A stretch of DNA of 64,000 nucleotides from Convivina praedatoris (GCF_933208505.1 NZ_CAKOEU010000003.1); one strand, 5' to 3'. Positions 7,868 to 18,229 are shown, counted from the stretch's first letter. A program made the numbers and translations. The notes: generated from the letters alone by a model not told the origin.

Positions 7868-9151
7868 ATGTCAAAAAGTAACAATGTAAATAATCAACCT
7901 AAACACCGTACTTCTAAGATTATGTCGTCGATGCTTTTGCTAGGAATGATGGGTTTGTCGGCACAACAAAGTGCTCAGGCTGCTGACTGGCAGAGTAACA
8001 GTGCCGATACGATTTCTTCTAAGAAGGGTCAGACTTTCAATGCAGCGACAGAAACTTACAAAATTCAAAGTGGTGACACCTTAAACGCAATCGCTGAGGC
8101 TTTTGATGTAAAGACAACTGACTTGGTTGCTGCTAACCACATTCAAGATGCCAACTTGATTTATGCTGGTCAAGAATTGAAGATTGAGGGTGTTGCTGCA
8201 ACTACTTTCCCTACTCCTCAAGCAACACAAACTTACAGTGCTGGTGCGCCAATTATTAGTACTGATCCAACTATGCAAGCTGTACCAACACCTGAACAAG
8301 GACCTACTAATGAACAGACTCCTTATCCAACTGTTGATGTAGCTGCACATGATATGAACCCAGTCAGCACGACTAACCAACCAACTCAAGGCTTGGTATC
8401 ACAAGTTACTAGTCAAGCCGCTACTTCAACAGTTCAGAGTCAAAGTGCTGCTACGCAAGTGCAACCAGCTTCAACTAGTCAAGTTGAAAGCCAAAATCAT
8501 GGTATTAGCCTAACTAGTTCAACTAGCCAGAGCCAAACTAATGCTATTTCTGAACAAGTGGTTTCTCGCCCACAAACAACTCAAAGTCAAGCTGTCCCAG
8601 GACAAACTCAACAGTCATCACAGACCACGAGTCAAGCTACTGCTCAACCACAGCCTACTGTTCAAACTCCTAGCTCACAACAAAGCGGTGTGAACAGCGA
8701 AAAGGTTGTTAATTGGTTTACTAATAACCAAGGTAAGTTGACTTATTCAATGAATGGTTCACGTAACGGATCAGATGGTACTGCTGATTGTTCTGGTTCA
8801 ATGACTGAAGCTATCTACGAGGCTGGTGGTTCTAAGCCTGCTTATCTGTATAATACGGATAGTTTGCATGGTTATCTTACTTCAAACGGCTACAAGTTGA
8901 TTGCTGAAAACCAAGGTTGGAATGCTCAACGTGGTGACGTGGTTGTCTGGGGTCAAAAAGGTCAATCAGCCGGAGCTGCTGGTCACGTAATGGTTATCAG
9001 CCAAGGCGATGATGCTAATGGTAATGGTGCTAAGGAAATCTCAACTGATTATTCTACTGGTGGAGCTGCCAACTCTGCTGTTAGCGAACATAACTACAAT
9101 GCTTATGCTTCAGCTAACGGGAACCCTTACTCATACGTTTATCGTCAGTAA
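7868..9151 (+). CDS. Secreted LysM peptidoglycan hydrolase with C-terminal Amidase_5 domain
   Basis: 427 aa. A signal peptide (about residues 17-39, ending QQSAQA) precedes one LysM domain at about 64-107 (YKIQSGDTLNAIAEAFDVKT). A long Gln/Ser/Thr-rich linker runs to about 275. The catalytic domain (about 278-427) has VVNWFTNNQGKLTYSMNGSR, DCSGSM (likely nucleophile Cys), GDVVVWG and AAGHVMVI (His), which is the phage-type Amidase_5 (Pal-like) pattern rather than classic NlpC/P60. It should act on the cell wall outside the membrane, in separation or turnover. It is monocistronic. Confidence 0.87.
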   Translation: MSKSNNVNNQPKHRTSKIMSSMLLLGMMGLSAQQSAQAADWQSNSADTISSKKGQTFNAATETYKIQSGDTLNAIAEAFDVKTTDLVAANHIQDANLIYAGQELKIEGVAATTFPTPQATQTYSAGAPIISTDPTMQAVPTPEQGPTNEQTPYPTVDVAAHDMNPVSTTNQPTQGLVSQVTSQAATSTVQSQSAATQVQPASTSQVESQNHGISLTSSTSQSQTNAISEQVVSRPQTTQSQAVPGQTQQSSQTTSQATAQPQPTVQTPSSQQSGVNSEKVVNWFTNNQGKLTYSMNGSRNGSDGTADCSGSMTEAIYEAGGSKPAYLYNTDSLHGYLTSNGYKLIAENQGWNAQRGDVVVWGQKGQSAGAAGHVMVISQGDDANGNGAKEISTDYSTGGAANSAVSEHNYNAYASANGNPYSYVYRQ

Positions 9152-9173
9152 TTAAATTTAGATAATAATTTAT

Positions 9174-9199
9174 AAGACTTCCATTTAGGAGGTCTTTTT
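9174..9199 (+). terminator. Terminator after the wall hydrolase
   Basis: AAGACTTCC pairs with GGAGGTCTT, with a T run after it. Confidence 0.8.
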
Positions 9200-9235
9200 A
9201 TTTTGGTTGACTCATAGGAGTTGTATACTAAAATT

Positions 9236-10768
9236 ATGATAAAAAAACATTTTCAATTAAAAACCGATAAATTATCAATCGTTGTCTACACTATCATAAT
9301 AGGCTTATTAACTGGCTTAGTGGTCAGTTTATTTCGCTTCTCCATCGAAAAAGGATTATATTTTTTTCAGATCCTTTATATTTCTATTCGCCATGGTCAT
9401 CTAACAGCGCTACTATTAGTTTTAGGTTTGAATCCACTGATTGGCCTGATTGTGGCTTATTTACTAAAAAAGGAACCGAATATTTCAGGATCCGGTATTC
9501 CTCAAGTTGAAGGACAATTAATGGGGGATATCAAGGCTAACTGGTGGTCAACTTTATGGCGTAAATTCATTGCTGGTATTTTAGCTATTGGTAGTGGTCT
9601 AATGCTCGGGCGGGAGGGACCCTCCATTCAATTAGGATCTTCGATTGGACAAGGACTAGCTCAGTCCTTGAATTTAAGTCATAATCGATCTAAAGTTTTT
9701 ATTGCTAGTGGTGCAGCAGCTGGCTTAGCTGCTGCTTTCAATGCACCTTTGGCTGGTGTCATGTTTGTCTTGGAAGAAATTTATCACAGTATTTCACCTT
9801 TTGTTTGGGTAGGGGCTTTAGTTGCAGCCAGTGTGGCTGATTTTGTATCTGCGGTTGTCTTTGGTCAAAAGCCAGTTTTAGCCTTAGGGTATTTGCCAAT
9901 TTTACCGGTTAAGTTATATGGCCTACTAGTCGTGTTTGGAATTATACTAGGATGTTTAGGATTTCTCTATCAAAAAACACTGTTATTCAGTCTGACTGCC
10001 TATAGTAAGTTGAAATTACCTAAATATTGGTATGGCCTAATTCCTCTAATATTAATCATTCCAGTTGGGATATTTTGGCCAACTACTCTCGGTGGAGGGA
10101 ATAGTATTATCTTATCCCTCCAAAAAGTATCATTTAGTTTACCTTTACTATTTAGTTTAGTCACTTTGCGCTTTATCTTCTCGATGATTAGTTATGGATC
10201 TGGTTTGCCAGGTGGTATTTTCTTACCGATTTTAACCTTAGGCGCTTTGAACGGCGCATTAATGGGTCACATTTTTATCATATTAAGTTGGATGCCAGCT
10301 ACATACATGGTGAATTTTATTGTAATTGGTATGGCAGCTTACTTTGCTTGTATTGGAAAGGCACCTTTCACAGCGATTATATTAATTGTTGAAATGGTCG
10401 GTAGTATAACCCATATTTTACCGCTAGCGCTGGTTAGTTTAATTGCTTATTTAGTTGTTGACGTGTTAAATGGAGCGCCAATCTATACTTCGCTTTTGCA
10501 ACGATTATTAAAAAATAATAACCAACAATTATCGGTTAATGACCTCGACACGATTGAAATACCAGTATTAGCTGGCGGATTGATGGAAGACTGTCTGATT
10601 CAAAATTTGCCATTACCACCTAAAGCATTAATTACTTTAGTAAAACGGGCCGATGAAGTTCTGATTCCTAGTGGCGATTTGGTGTTACGTCCAGGTGATC
10701 TGGTGTATCTACGTTTAGAAAAATCTAATTTAGAAAAAATAAAAAGTTTTGGTTATGAACTGAATTAG
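9236..10768 (+). CDS. ClC-family chloride channel or transporter with TrkA-C-like tail
   Basis: 510 aa from ATG 9236; a TTG at 9221 sits directly on an AGGAG box, so the start is not certain. Selectivity motifs are clear: GSGIPQVEG, GREGPSIQLG (gating Glu), and GGIFLPILTLGA. About 10-12 membrane helices are followed by a C-terminal cytosolic domain (about 430-510; VKRADEVLIPSGDLVLRPGDLVYLR) of TrkA-C type. The external gating Glu suggests Cl-/H+ exchange, as in acid-resistance ClCs. Confidence 0.88.
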   Translation: MIKKHFQLKTDKLSIVVYTIIIGLLTGLVVSLFRFSIEKGLYFFQILYISIRHGHLTALLLVLGLNPLIGLIVAYLLKKEPNISGSGIPQVEGQLMGDIKANWWSTLWRKFIAGILAIGSGLMLGREGPSIQLGSSIGQGLAQSLNLSHNRSKVFIASGAAAGLAAAFNAPLAGVMFVLEEIYHSISPFVWVGALVAASVADFVSAVVFGQKPVLALGYLPILPVKLYGLLVVFGIILGCLGFLYQKTLLFSLTAYSKLKLPKYWYGLIPLILIIPVGIFWPTTLGGGNSIILSLQKVSFSLPLLFSLVTLRFIFSMISYGSGLPGGIFLPILTLGALNGALMGHIFIILSWMPATYMVNFIVIGMAAYFACIGKAPFTAIILIVEMVGSITHILPLALVSLIAYLVVDVLNGAPIYTSLLQRLLKNNNQQLSVNDLDTIEIPVLAGGLMEDCLIQNLPLPPKALITLVKRADEVLIPSGDLVLRPGDLVYLRLEKSNLEKIKSFGYELN

Positions 10769-10824
10769 ATAATGATTTTAATAGTTCATCGGCGTGGGCT
10801 GCCTCTGGAATGATTTGGAATGAC

Positions 10825-10871
10825 AAAAAGCCGTTGGGACGCCCATAGACAAGGGTTTCAACAGCTTTTTA
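10825..10871 (+). terminator. Terminator after ClC gene
   Basis: AAAAAGCcGTTG and CAACaGCTTTTT arms enclose a second CCC/GGG stem. Confidence 0.65.
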
Positions 10872-10922
10872 TGCTATAGTAAATAGGTAAAAAATTCGGA
10901 TTAAACGATGAAAGAGGTTGCT

Positions 10923-12986
10923 GTGCCAAAGTATCTAATTATTACTGAAAAACCGAGTGCTAAGCGTAATTTTGAAAAAGCATTGGGTGGTGCGAATGGA
11001 CATATTAGTAACTATGATTATGAACTGGCTAATTTACGTGGGCATGTAATGACCCTAAAAGAGCCAGCTGATCAGGTACCAGCCGACTTAAAAGCTAAAT
11101 ATAAATCCTGGAAACTGCAAGATTTACCCTGGGATTTACATGATTTAGCTTGGAAACGGACATATATTAGAGCTTGGAATCCTCGCAGTAAAAAGTCAGA
11201 AAGTACTAAAAGCCTAGTTGATGAATTAAAGACTCAGGCTAAACGGGCTGATGCGTTGGTGATTGCTACTGATACCGACCCGTCAGGGGAAGGAGATCTA
11301 TTAGCTTGGGAAGCCATTGATGCTATCAAATGGCAAGGGCCGGTTTTTAGAGCTAATTTTGCTGATGAAAGTCAAAAAAGTATTGTTAAAGCCTTAAATC
11401 ACTTAGTGGCGATTGAAAGTAAGGACAAGCACGGGGCTTATCAAAAGGGACTAACCCGTAACAAATGGGATTTTGCCTCCATGCAGCTTACGCGAGCGGC
11501 CACGACTTTGACGAAAAAAGAGGGCTATGCCCTAGTTTCGCGGCAAGGTCGATTAAAATCGGCCATGTTATTAAAAATTTATCAGCAACTCGAAGCGATT
11601 AAAAATTACAAAAAAATCCCATTTTTTGAATATCGTTTTAAAGATGATCAAGGCAACATCTATGCTCGACCGGTTGAGGCCAAGCAAGAGTCAGTGCCCT
11701 TTCGTTATCCCACAAAAGAGGCCTTGGAACAGGCTGAATCATATCCCGACCATGTAAATGTACAAGAAGACTCAATTAGTGAAAAAACAACGAAGCCACC
11801 GAAATTATTAGATTTGTCTTCCTTATCAGCCATCTTAGCGAAAGAGGATTATAAGGCGAAAGAAGTGCTATCAACTTATCAAAAACTCTACGAAGCACAG
11901 CTTGTTTCTTATCCCCGTACTGAAGATAAAACAATTACCCCCGAACAGTTTCATGATATGGCACCACTAGTCGACGATATTGCGCAACTAGTAGGTACCG
12001 ATACAAGTTTGTTAACCCATCGACAGCCTCGTTCTTCTCATGTCAAAGAAGAGGGCGCCCACGGAGCCAATCGGCCCGGTACTAAGGTGCCAACTAGTTT
12101 GGATACCTTAAGTAAATACGGTCCTTCTGCTAAACGAATTTATGGAGTATTGGCTAAGAATTTCTTAGCTATGTTTGCTCCAGACTATCGTTACCGGCAA
12201 ATTAAAGGATCAATCGCTGAATATCCAACATTTAAAACTACGTTGAATGTACCAATTTCAATGGGGTGGAAGGCTGTTTATCAAGATCAGGATAATGAAT
12301 CGGACGACAGTCAAACGATTAAACAATTAGGTAAGCAGGCTAAGCCACAGGTTCATGAGGGGCAAAATCCTAAACCAACAGCACCGACCTGGAAATGGCT
12401 CAAAACATTTCTTGGAAAGAATAATATTGGAACCGGAGCTACCCGAACTAGTACTTATGGGGAGCTATCTAGTGGTAAAAATGCCTATATCATCGATAAA
12501 AAAGGAAAGATTGATTTAACCACGGACGGGAAAGCGGTCGCCATTATGGCCCAGGGGACCTGGTTAGCTCATCCCAAAACAACGAAACGAGTTTTTGATA
12601 TTTTTGATCAGGTTGGTAAGTTTGAAATGACCGCTGACCAGGCGCTCGACTCAATTGTTAAAACGGTTGCCCATGATATTCCGGTCATGGAGGCCAATGC
12701 CCAACTTTTGGTGGGGCAGTTAGGTAAACCAAAGCAAACTAAAAAGGTACCAGCAAAGACGAAAGACAAAGTAACCGGTCAATGGCGGGGCGAGGAAATT
12801 TCCTTTACTGCTGAATTTTCAGGTCATAAGTTCACACCAACAGAGGTTGCACAACTGTTACAGGGGGAGACGATTAGCTTTGATGCCCGTAGTAAGCGAG
12901 GAAGTAACTATCATGTATCAGGTAAATTAGCTAAACAGACTTATCGAAAGCGTTCCTTTGTTGGTTTTAAACCGGATTTTAAATAG
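10923..12986 (+). CDS. topB: Type IA DNA topoisomerase (topoisomerase III, TopB-like)
   Basis: 687 aa from GTG 10923, which has AAGAGG six bases before it; an ATG at 10908 would include that ribosome site. The TOPRIM domain shows EKPSAK and ATDTDPSGEGDLLAWEA (DxD and metal-binding acids). The active-site Tyr is in LVSYPRTEDK near residue 335. There are no C-terminal zinc fingers. It relaxes or decatenates single-stranded DNA. Such proteins occur both on chromosomes and on mobile elements; nothing around it is mobile. Confidence 0.85.
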   Translation: MPKYLIITEKPSAKRNFEKALGGANGHISNYDYELANLRGHVMTLKEPADQVPADLKAKYKSWKLQDLPWDLHDLAWKRTYIRAWNPRSKKSESTKSLVDELKTQAKRADALVIATDTDPSGEGDLLAWEAIDAIKWQGPVFRANFADESQKSIVKALNHLVAIESKDKHGAYQKGLTRNKWDFASMQLTRAATTLTKKEGYALVSRQGRLKSAMLLKIYQQLEAIKNYKKIPFFEYRFKDDQGNIYARPVEAKQESVPFRYPTKEALEQAESYPDHVNVQEDSISEKTTKPPKLLDLSSLSAILAKEDYKAKEVLSTYQKLYEAQLVSYPRTEDKTITPEQFHDMAPLVDDIAQLVGTDTSLLTHRQPRSSHVKEEGAHGANRPGTKVPTSLDTLSKYGPSAKRIYGVLAKNFLAMFAPDYRYRQIKGSIAEYPTFKTTLNVPISMGWKAVYQDQDNESDDSQTIKQLGKQAKPQVHEGQNPKPTAPTWKWLKTFLGKNNIGTGATRTSTYGELSSGKNAYIIDKKGKIDLTTDGKAVAIMAQGTWLAHPKTTKRVFDIFDQVGKFEMTADQALDSIVKTVAHDIPVMEANAQLLVGQLGKPKQTKKVPAKTKDKVTGQWRGEEISFTAEFSGHKFTPTEVAQLLQGETISFDARSKRGSNYHVSGKLAKQTYRKRSFVGFKPDFK

Positions 12987-13063
12987 TTTAATATCTATTG
13001 ATTATTCAGGAATAAAAGACTATACTTTTCATTGTACAAAAAATCACATTATAGGAGATTGTT

Positions 13064-13603
13064 ATGTTTTCTTTAACTAAGCCAGAAGCTGGCTTAAAAG
13101 AAATTATTGTTAAAAGTGTTTGGTACGGCCTGATTGCTGGAATGATTTCAGGAATGGTAAAAATTGGATGGGAAGCTATATTTCCACCACGTACCATTGC
13201 CCGTAATTTAATTAATCCACCACAACATATGGCTATGCAAATGGGCATTCCCAAGAAATTAGTTGAATCATATGTTTACTTCTCACAAGATCAAAAGGTA
13301 TTTTGGTTCACATTGATTTTGCATTTTTCTTTCGCCATTGCTTTTTCAATTTTATATGTCTTTGTATCTCAGTATTGGCCTAGTGTTGGCTTATGGCAGG
13401 GTGCTGCTTATGGTATTGTTTTATGGATTGTGTGGCATGTTGTCTTAATGCCAGCTTTTGGAACAGTGCCGGCACCATGGAATCAACCATTTGACGAACA
13501 CTTCTCAGAGTTCTTCGGCCACATTGTGTGGGCCTGGTCGATTGCAGCTACAGTGTACTATTTAATTGCTAAAGATAAAAAAGGTCATTTAATAAATATT
13601 TAA
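13064..13603 (+). CDS. YagU-family (DUF1440) inner membrane protein
   Basis: 179 aa with membrane segments near residues 19-38, 82-103, 111-132 and 150-167. WYGLIAGMISGMVKIGWEAIFPPRT and the C-terminal FDEHFSEFFGHIVWAW block are characteristic of DUF1440. E. coli YagU is linked to acid resistance; the role here is unproven. TATAGGAG precedes the ATG. Confidence 0.8.
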   Translation: MFSLTKPEAGLKEIIVKSVWYGLIAGMISGMVKIGWEAIFPPRTIARNLINPPQHMAMQMGIPKKLVESYVYFSQDQKVFWFTLILHFSFAIAFSILYVFVSQYWPSVGLWQGAAYGIVLWIVWHVVLMPAFGTVPAPWNQPFDEHFSEFFGHIVWAWSIAATVYYLIAKDKKGHLINI

Positions 13604-13663
13604 GTTGGAAACTGCAGGGAAATAGCCGAAATATGAGATAGGCGAACAATACTACCGCCATTA

Positions 13664-13736
13664 ATGGTTCTTAGTAAGAATTTTTTTGATATTGGTTATT
13701 TATTTTTAAAAGGCACTCATATTGAGTGCCTTTTTT
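13664..13736. terminator. Two tandem terminators after yagU
   Basis: A short TTCTT/AAGAA hairpin with a T run (about 13671-13688) is followed by the strong AAAAGGCACTCA / TGAGTGCCTTTT hairpin at 13708-13736. The latter also ends the opposite lacI gene. Confidence 0.8.
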
Positions 13737-13742
13737 ATTGTG

Positions 13743-14735
13743 TTAATCAAGTTGTGCAACTGTTCCACCCTGTTTAAGTGTGATATTGGTAAAAACAACA
13801 GTATCTGGTGACAATTTTTGACCTGCGAGAGTTGTAATAGCCAATTCACCCATTTTTGCAAAGTTTTGTTGTGCAGCCGTTAAGATTGGCCGTGTTAATT
13901 CAGTTAACTCGGTGCCATCAATCGTAATAATTGATAAGTCATCGGGAACTTTTATTCCAGCATCTTTAGCGCCATTCAGTAAGCCAATACTAATAATATC
14001 CGCTGAGCCAATGACAGCAGTGAAAGGTAAAGGCTTACCAAATTTTTGAATAGCATTTAATCCAGTTTGATATGCATTCTCATCTCCGTAAATAAAGTCT
14101 GGATTATAGTTAATTTTATGCTTTAATAATGCATCAATAAAACCTTGGCGTCTTAAATTTGCTACCGTAGAATGTTGATCAGAAGCTCCGATTAGGGCTA
14201 TTTGTCGATGTCCTTTTTGGTATAAATAATCAACAATAGTGAACATCATTGAATAGTTATCGGACGAAATTGATGGCATTACATTATTAAGTTGATTCGA
14301 TACACTGAGGAGTAGAATATCAGCATTTTCTAAAACCTTAAAAGTATTATCTTTAATTTCAATAGCCAACATGACTACTGCTAATAATTGTCGTGAGAGT
14401 AGTGATTTAATAGTTTTGAGTTGTTGTTGGTTGTCTGAGGCAATAAAAGCAATTAATAATTCATAACCTAGCTCTGTGGCTTTGCCTTGCATCCCTTTAA
14501 TGATTTCGTCAGCAAAGTTAGTGTGAGTAATTGGTACTAGTACACCGATAACACGACTTTCTTTTTGCGATAGATCGGCAGCTGATTGATTTTTATAATA
14601 GCCCATCTCATCTGCTAATTGTCGAACGTGTTGTGCTGTTTTCTCGCTAAAGCGCCCACGATTGGTTAAAATTCTGGAAACAGAAGCGGCAGAAAGACCC
14701 GCTCTATTTGCAATATCTTTGATTGTGATAGTCAT
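13743..14735 (-). CDS. LacI-family transcriptional repressor
   Basis: 330 aa. TIKDIANRAGLSAASVSRILTNRGRFSEKT is the DNA-binding head and hinge; residues 60-330 are the sugar-binding domain. It diverges from the alpha-glucoside transporter and glucosidase genes, and a perfect GTAAACGTTTAC palindrome lies between them, so it should repress that locus. No Shine-Dalgarno is visible; a TATAAT box ends seven bases before the ATG, so its mRNA may be leaderless. Confidence 0.87.
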   Translation of the reverse strand: MTITIKDIANRAGLSAASVSRILTNRGRFSEKTAQHVRQLADEMGYYKNQSAADLSQKESRVIGVLVPITHTNFADEIIKGMQGKATELGYELLIAFIASDNQQQLKTIKSLLSRQLLAVVMLAIEIKDNTFKVLENADILLLSVSNQLNNVMPSISSDNYSMMFTIVDYLYQKGHRQIALIGASDQHSTVANLRRQGFIDALLKHKINYNPDFIYGDENAYQTGLNAIQKFGKPLPFTAVIGSADIISIGLLNGAKDAGIKVPDDLSIITIDGTELTELTRPILTAAQQNFAKMGELAITTLAGQKLSPDTVVFTNITLKQGGTVAQLD

Positions 14736-14760
14736 AATTTATATTATAACCTAAAATGAT

Positions 14761-14810
14761 TTGACTCAGTAAATGAAAGCGGTTACAATAACTATTGCGT
14801 AAACGTTTAC
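14761..14810 (+). promoter_or_regulatory. Promoter with cre site and LacI-type operator for the alpha-glucoside locus
   Basis: TTGACT (14761-14766) and TACAAT (14784-14789) are 17 bases apart. TGAAAGCGGTTACA (14774-14787) overlaps the -10 and fits a CcpA cre site with one mismatch. GTAAACGTTTAC (14799-14810) is a perfect LacI-type palindrome just past the expected start. Glucose repression plus local induction is the natural reading. The 5' leader to the gene is about 180 bases and I see no further structure in it. Confidence 0.75.
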
Positions 14811-14983
14811 TCAAAAAACAAGAAAGTCTTAAAATTATGAGAATAAATACAAACATCGAATACTAAAAAACTGCACATAGAAGTATTCGCAAAACTTAAA
14901 GGTAACGTAATATGCTGTCCGTAAAAGTAAGCGAATATTTTAATCTAAAGTTTTAACAAAAATCACTTAGAAGGAGAGTGAAC

Positions 14984-16323
14984 ATGTTAAATAGTAAGAC
15001 GCAAAAAAGGGGTCAGCTACCGATACTAAGTAGTTTACAGTTATTCTTAATGACCTTTGGCTATGCTGGCGTTCAGGTAGCTTTCTCAGTACAAACTGGT
15101 AATATGGGCCGAATATTTCAGACATTGGGTTCGGATCCAACAAAATTGGGCTTTTTTTTCATTTTACCGCCCTTGGCCGGTATGGTCACCCAACCATTGA
15201 TAGGTTATTTTTCTGATAAAACTTGGTTGCCCAAGTTGGGCAGAAGATTACCCTATTTGATAGGGGGCTGTCTGGTTTCTTTGATTGTTTTATTACTTTT
15301 GCCCAATACTGGATCATTTGGTTTCGGATACAGTTCAATGACAGCTTTGTGGTTTGGTGCAGTAACGGTTCTGTTTATGGACTTGTCTGCTAATGTATCT
15401 ATGCAGCCATTTAAGATGATTATCCCGGACATGGTTAATGAACAACAAACTGATAAAGCTTGGAGTTTACAAAATATTTGGGGAAGCTTAGGCGGTGTGA
15501 TTGCGTTTGTGTTCCCATTTATCTTAACCTCCTTTGGGATGGCTAACACTGCTGCTCGCGGTGTTGTACCCGATTCTGTTAAAATTTCATTTTACGTGGC
15601 AGCTGCTATTTTATTAATATCAACCATTTTTACTATTATGAATGTCAAGGAATATGATCCTGAAACGCTAGCATACTATCATGGCTATAATGCTGAGGGT
15701 AAACAGCACGAATCATTTATAAAAATTTTAAAAAGTGCACCTAAAGTATTTTCCTAGGGGTAGTTGAATTTTTTGTTTGGTTTGGCATTCCATATATGTG
15801 GACATACTCCACTGGGGCTTTATCAGAAAATATTTGGCATGTTTCCGATCCTGCATCGGCTGGCTATCAGGCTGCTGGTAATTGGTTTGGTATTTTACAG
15901 GCTGTTTATTCCATTGTGGCTATTGTAGTGGGTATTTTATTTCAACGTTTGAATAATAAAACACGGAAAGGGGCCTTTTTTCTTAGTTTGTTAGCTGGAG
16001 GGATTGGTTTCATGGTAGTAGCCTACGGTCACACCCATCTTTCATCACTAATTGGTTTTGTTTTGATTGGAATTGGTTGGATTGCCTTAATTTCTATTCC
16101 ATTTACCATCTTAACCAATGCTTTAGATGGTAAACACGATGGTGTTTACTTAGGTTTGTTTAATTGTTTCATCTGTATCCCTCAAATTGTAGCTTCAGTT
16201 GCAAGTTTTGCAATTTTCCCAATGGTTGGCAAGTCTATGGCTCATATGTTAGCCATTGCTGGTGTCTTTTTAATGGTAGGGGCATGCTTAATCTGGATTG
16301 TTAAAGAAGAAAATCATAATTAG
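14984..16323 (+). pseudogene. MFS (SLC45/GPH-like) sucrose/maltose-type transporter, frameshifted
   Basis: The ATG at 14984 has AAGGAGAG upstream. The first part, to the stop at 15755-15757, covers six or seven membrane segments (LMTFGYAGVQVAFSVQTG, GYFSDKTWLPKLGRRLPYL). The rest continues in another frame: from about 15747 the sequence reads FLGVVEFFVWFGIPYMW and runs to 16323. Restoring one T in the run of T's at about 15746-15749 would give one protein of about 448 aa. No slippery heptamer is evident, so this is a disabling mutation or a sequencing error. Confidence 0.8.
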
Positions 16324-16340
16324 AAAAAAGGAGCATCAAC

Positions 16341-18023
16341 ATGACAAAATCAATTAAATGGTGGCAAAAAGCGGTTGTATATCAGGTCTATCCTCGGTCT
16401 TTTCAGGACACTAACGGAGATGGTGTTGGGGATTTAAAAGGCATTGAACAGCGCTTGGATTACATTAAAAAATTAGGTGCAGATGTTATTTGGCTGAATC
16501 CAGTTTATGCTTCACCTGATAAAGATAATGGCTACGATATTTCAGACTATGAAGATATAAACTCAAAATTTGGTACCATGGCTGATTTTGATAGTTTGCT
16601 GGCCAAAGCACATGAAAAGGGTATCAAAGTCTTGATGGATTTGGTTGTCAATCATACATCGGACCAACATCGTTGGTTTATTGAAAGCCGAAGTTCAAAG
16701 GATAACGATAAACGTGATTTCTATATTTGGCGAGATCCGGTGGATGGACATGAACCCAATAATTGGGGTTCATTTTTCTCCGGTCCAGCTTGGAAATTTG
16801 ACGATAAAACTGGACAGTATTATTTACACTTATTTGTCGAGGGCCAGCCGGATTTGAACTGGGCAAACCCTACTGTGCGTGAGTCAGTCTTTAATATGAT
16901 GAACTTCTGGGTCGATAAGGGAATTGATGGCTTTCGAATGGATGTTATTTCATTAATCTCTAAGCCCGATGGTTTGCCGGATGGGGAGGTACCAGAAGGG
17001 GCACAATATGGCAACTCGGATAAGGCCGTCGCTAATGGTCCACACGTGCATGAATATCTGAAAGAAATGCGTCAAAAGGTTCTAAATCGGGCTGATATGA
17101 TGACCGTTGGTGAAGCTTCTGGGGTGAATATCGAGAATGCTGTTAAGTATGCCAATCAAGATAATTCTGAGTTAAATATGGTTTTTCAATTTGAACATAT
17201 GGGTCTTGACAACAACCCTAATCCAGCCCTTGGTAAATGGTATGATAAAAAAGTTTCCCTAGTTGACTTAAAGGCTAATCTCTCAAAATGGCAAAATCAT
17301 TTGGCTGAAAAAGCTTGGAATTCACTATACTGGGATAACCATGATCAGCCGCGGGCGGTAAGTCGTTATGGTAGTGATCGACCTGAATATCGTGTTGTAT
17401 CCGCTAAAATGGTGGCTACTTTACTTCATTTTATGCAGGGTACGCCTTATATTTATCAAGGTGAAGAAATTGGCATGACAAATGCCTATAACCTTCAGCG
17501 TGATGATTTTGATGATGTTGAAATCAAAAATGCCTTCAAATATCTGGTTGACAAGGATCATTTAGTTGATGAAGCGACCATGCTAAAATATGTCCATGCT
17601 AAAGGCCGTGATAATGCGCGAACGCCAATGCAATGGAATGATAGTAAGAATGCTGGATTTACAACTGGTTTACCTTGGCTGAAGATGAACGATAATTATT
17701 TGACCATTAACGTCAAAAATACATTAGCTGATCCAAACTCAGTCTTTTATTACTATCAAAAGTTAATCCGCTTACGCCATGAGCTACCAATCATCACAAC
17801 TGGCACTTATCAATTATTAGATCCAAACGATGAACAAGTTTATGCTTATCGCCGTGTGAGTGCAGACGAAGAGTTATTGATTATTAACAATTTTACTAAC
17901 GAAACAATAACCCGAGATTATCAGGTGCCAGCAAATGCAACAATTTTGATTGGTAATTATGAAGATGATGCAAAGTCGACACTACGGCCTTATGAAGCAA
18001 AAGTTTACCACTTTGTAAAGTGA
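16341..18023 (+). CDS. GH13 alpha-glucosidase, oligo-1,6-glucosidase type
   Basis: 560 aa. The (beta/alpha)8 barrel begins WWQKAVVYQVYPRSFQDTNGDGVGDL. Catalytic residues are Asp201 in GFRMDVI, Glu258 in VGEASG and Asp335 in DNHDQPR. Val directly after the nucleophile is the known mark of alpha-1,6-acting members, against Ala or Thr in alpha-1,4 enzymes. There is no signal peptide, so it is cytosolic. It lies 17 bases after the transporter and shares its promoter. Isomaltose-type or dextran-derived sugars are likely substrates, but entry would now depend on another transporter. Confidence 0.88.
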   Translation: MTKSIKWWQKAVVYQVYPRSFQDTNGDGVGDLKGIEQRLDYIKKLGADVIWLNPVYASPDKDNGYDISDYEDINSKFGTMADFDSLLAKAHEKGIKVLMDLVVNHTSDQHRWFIESRSSKDNDKRDFYIWRDPVDGHEPNNWGSFFSGPAWKFDDKTGQYYLHLFVEGQPDLNWANPTVRESVFNMMNFWVDKGIDGFRMDVISLISKPDGLPDGEVPEGAQYGNSDKAVANGPHVHEYLKEMRQKVLNRADMMTVGEASGVNIENAVKYANQDNSELNMVFQFEHMGLDNNPNPALGKWYDKKVSLVDLKANLSKWQNHLAEKAWNSLYWDNHDQPRAVSRYGSDRPEYRVVSAKMVATLLHFMQGTPYIYQGEEIGMTNAYNLQRDDFDDVEIKNAFKYLVDKDHLVDEATMLKYVHAKGRDNARTPMQWNDSKNAGFTTGLPWLKMNDNYLTINVKNTLADPNSVFYYYQKLIRLRHELPIITTGTYQLLDPNDEQVYAYRRVSADEELLIINNFTNETITRDYQVPANATILIGNYEDDAKSTLRPYEAKVYHFVK

Positions 18024-18229
18024 TTTTTCTAAATAGCGACAGTATAAAGTGTCTTTATATGAATAAAAATCTTAAAGCTTATACAACCAAGTTTTGAGGT
18101 TTTTTATTATTGCTAATCATTAAGACAATAAAGTCAATTGTTGCACACTATATTTATTAGGCAAACTCTAATCAATTGGTGCTTAACAGTTACGAAAATA
18201 TAAATGAATACTCAGTTATGGAGATGCAC

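Noticed and set aside
10923..12986. Type IA topoisomerase as sign of a conjugative element
   Set aside because: No relaxase, coupling protein, integrase or attachment repeats in the surrounding genes.
13604..13700. Possible riboswitch or small RNA after yagU
   Set aside because: It is downstream of the gene, shows no known aptamer motif, and ends in ordinary terminators.
14811..14977. Leader-peptide attenuator before the sugar transporter
   Set aside because: The long 5' leader has no short ORF with a ribosome site and codon bias, and no terminator before the gene.
15740..15800. Programmed -1 frameshift in the sugar transporter
   Set aside because: No X-XXY-YYZ heptamer that would re-pair and no obvious stimulator hairpin; a lost T explains it more simply.
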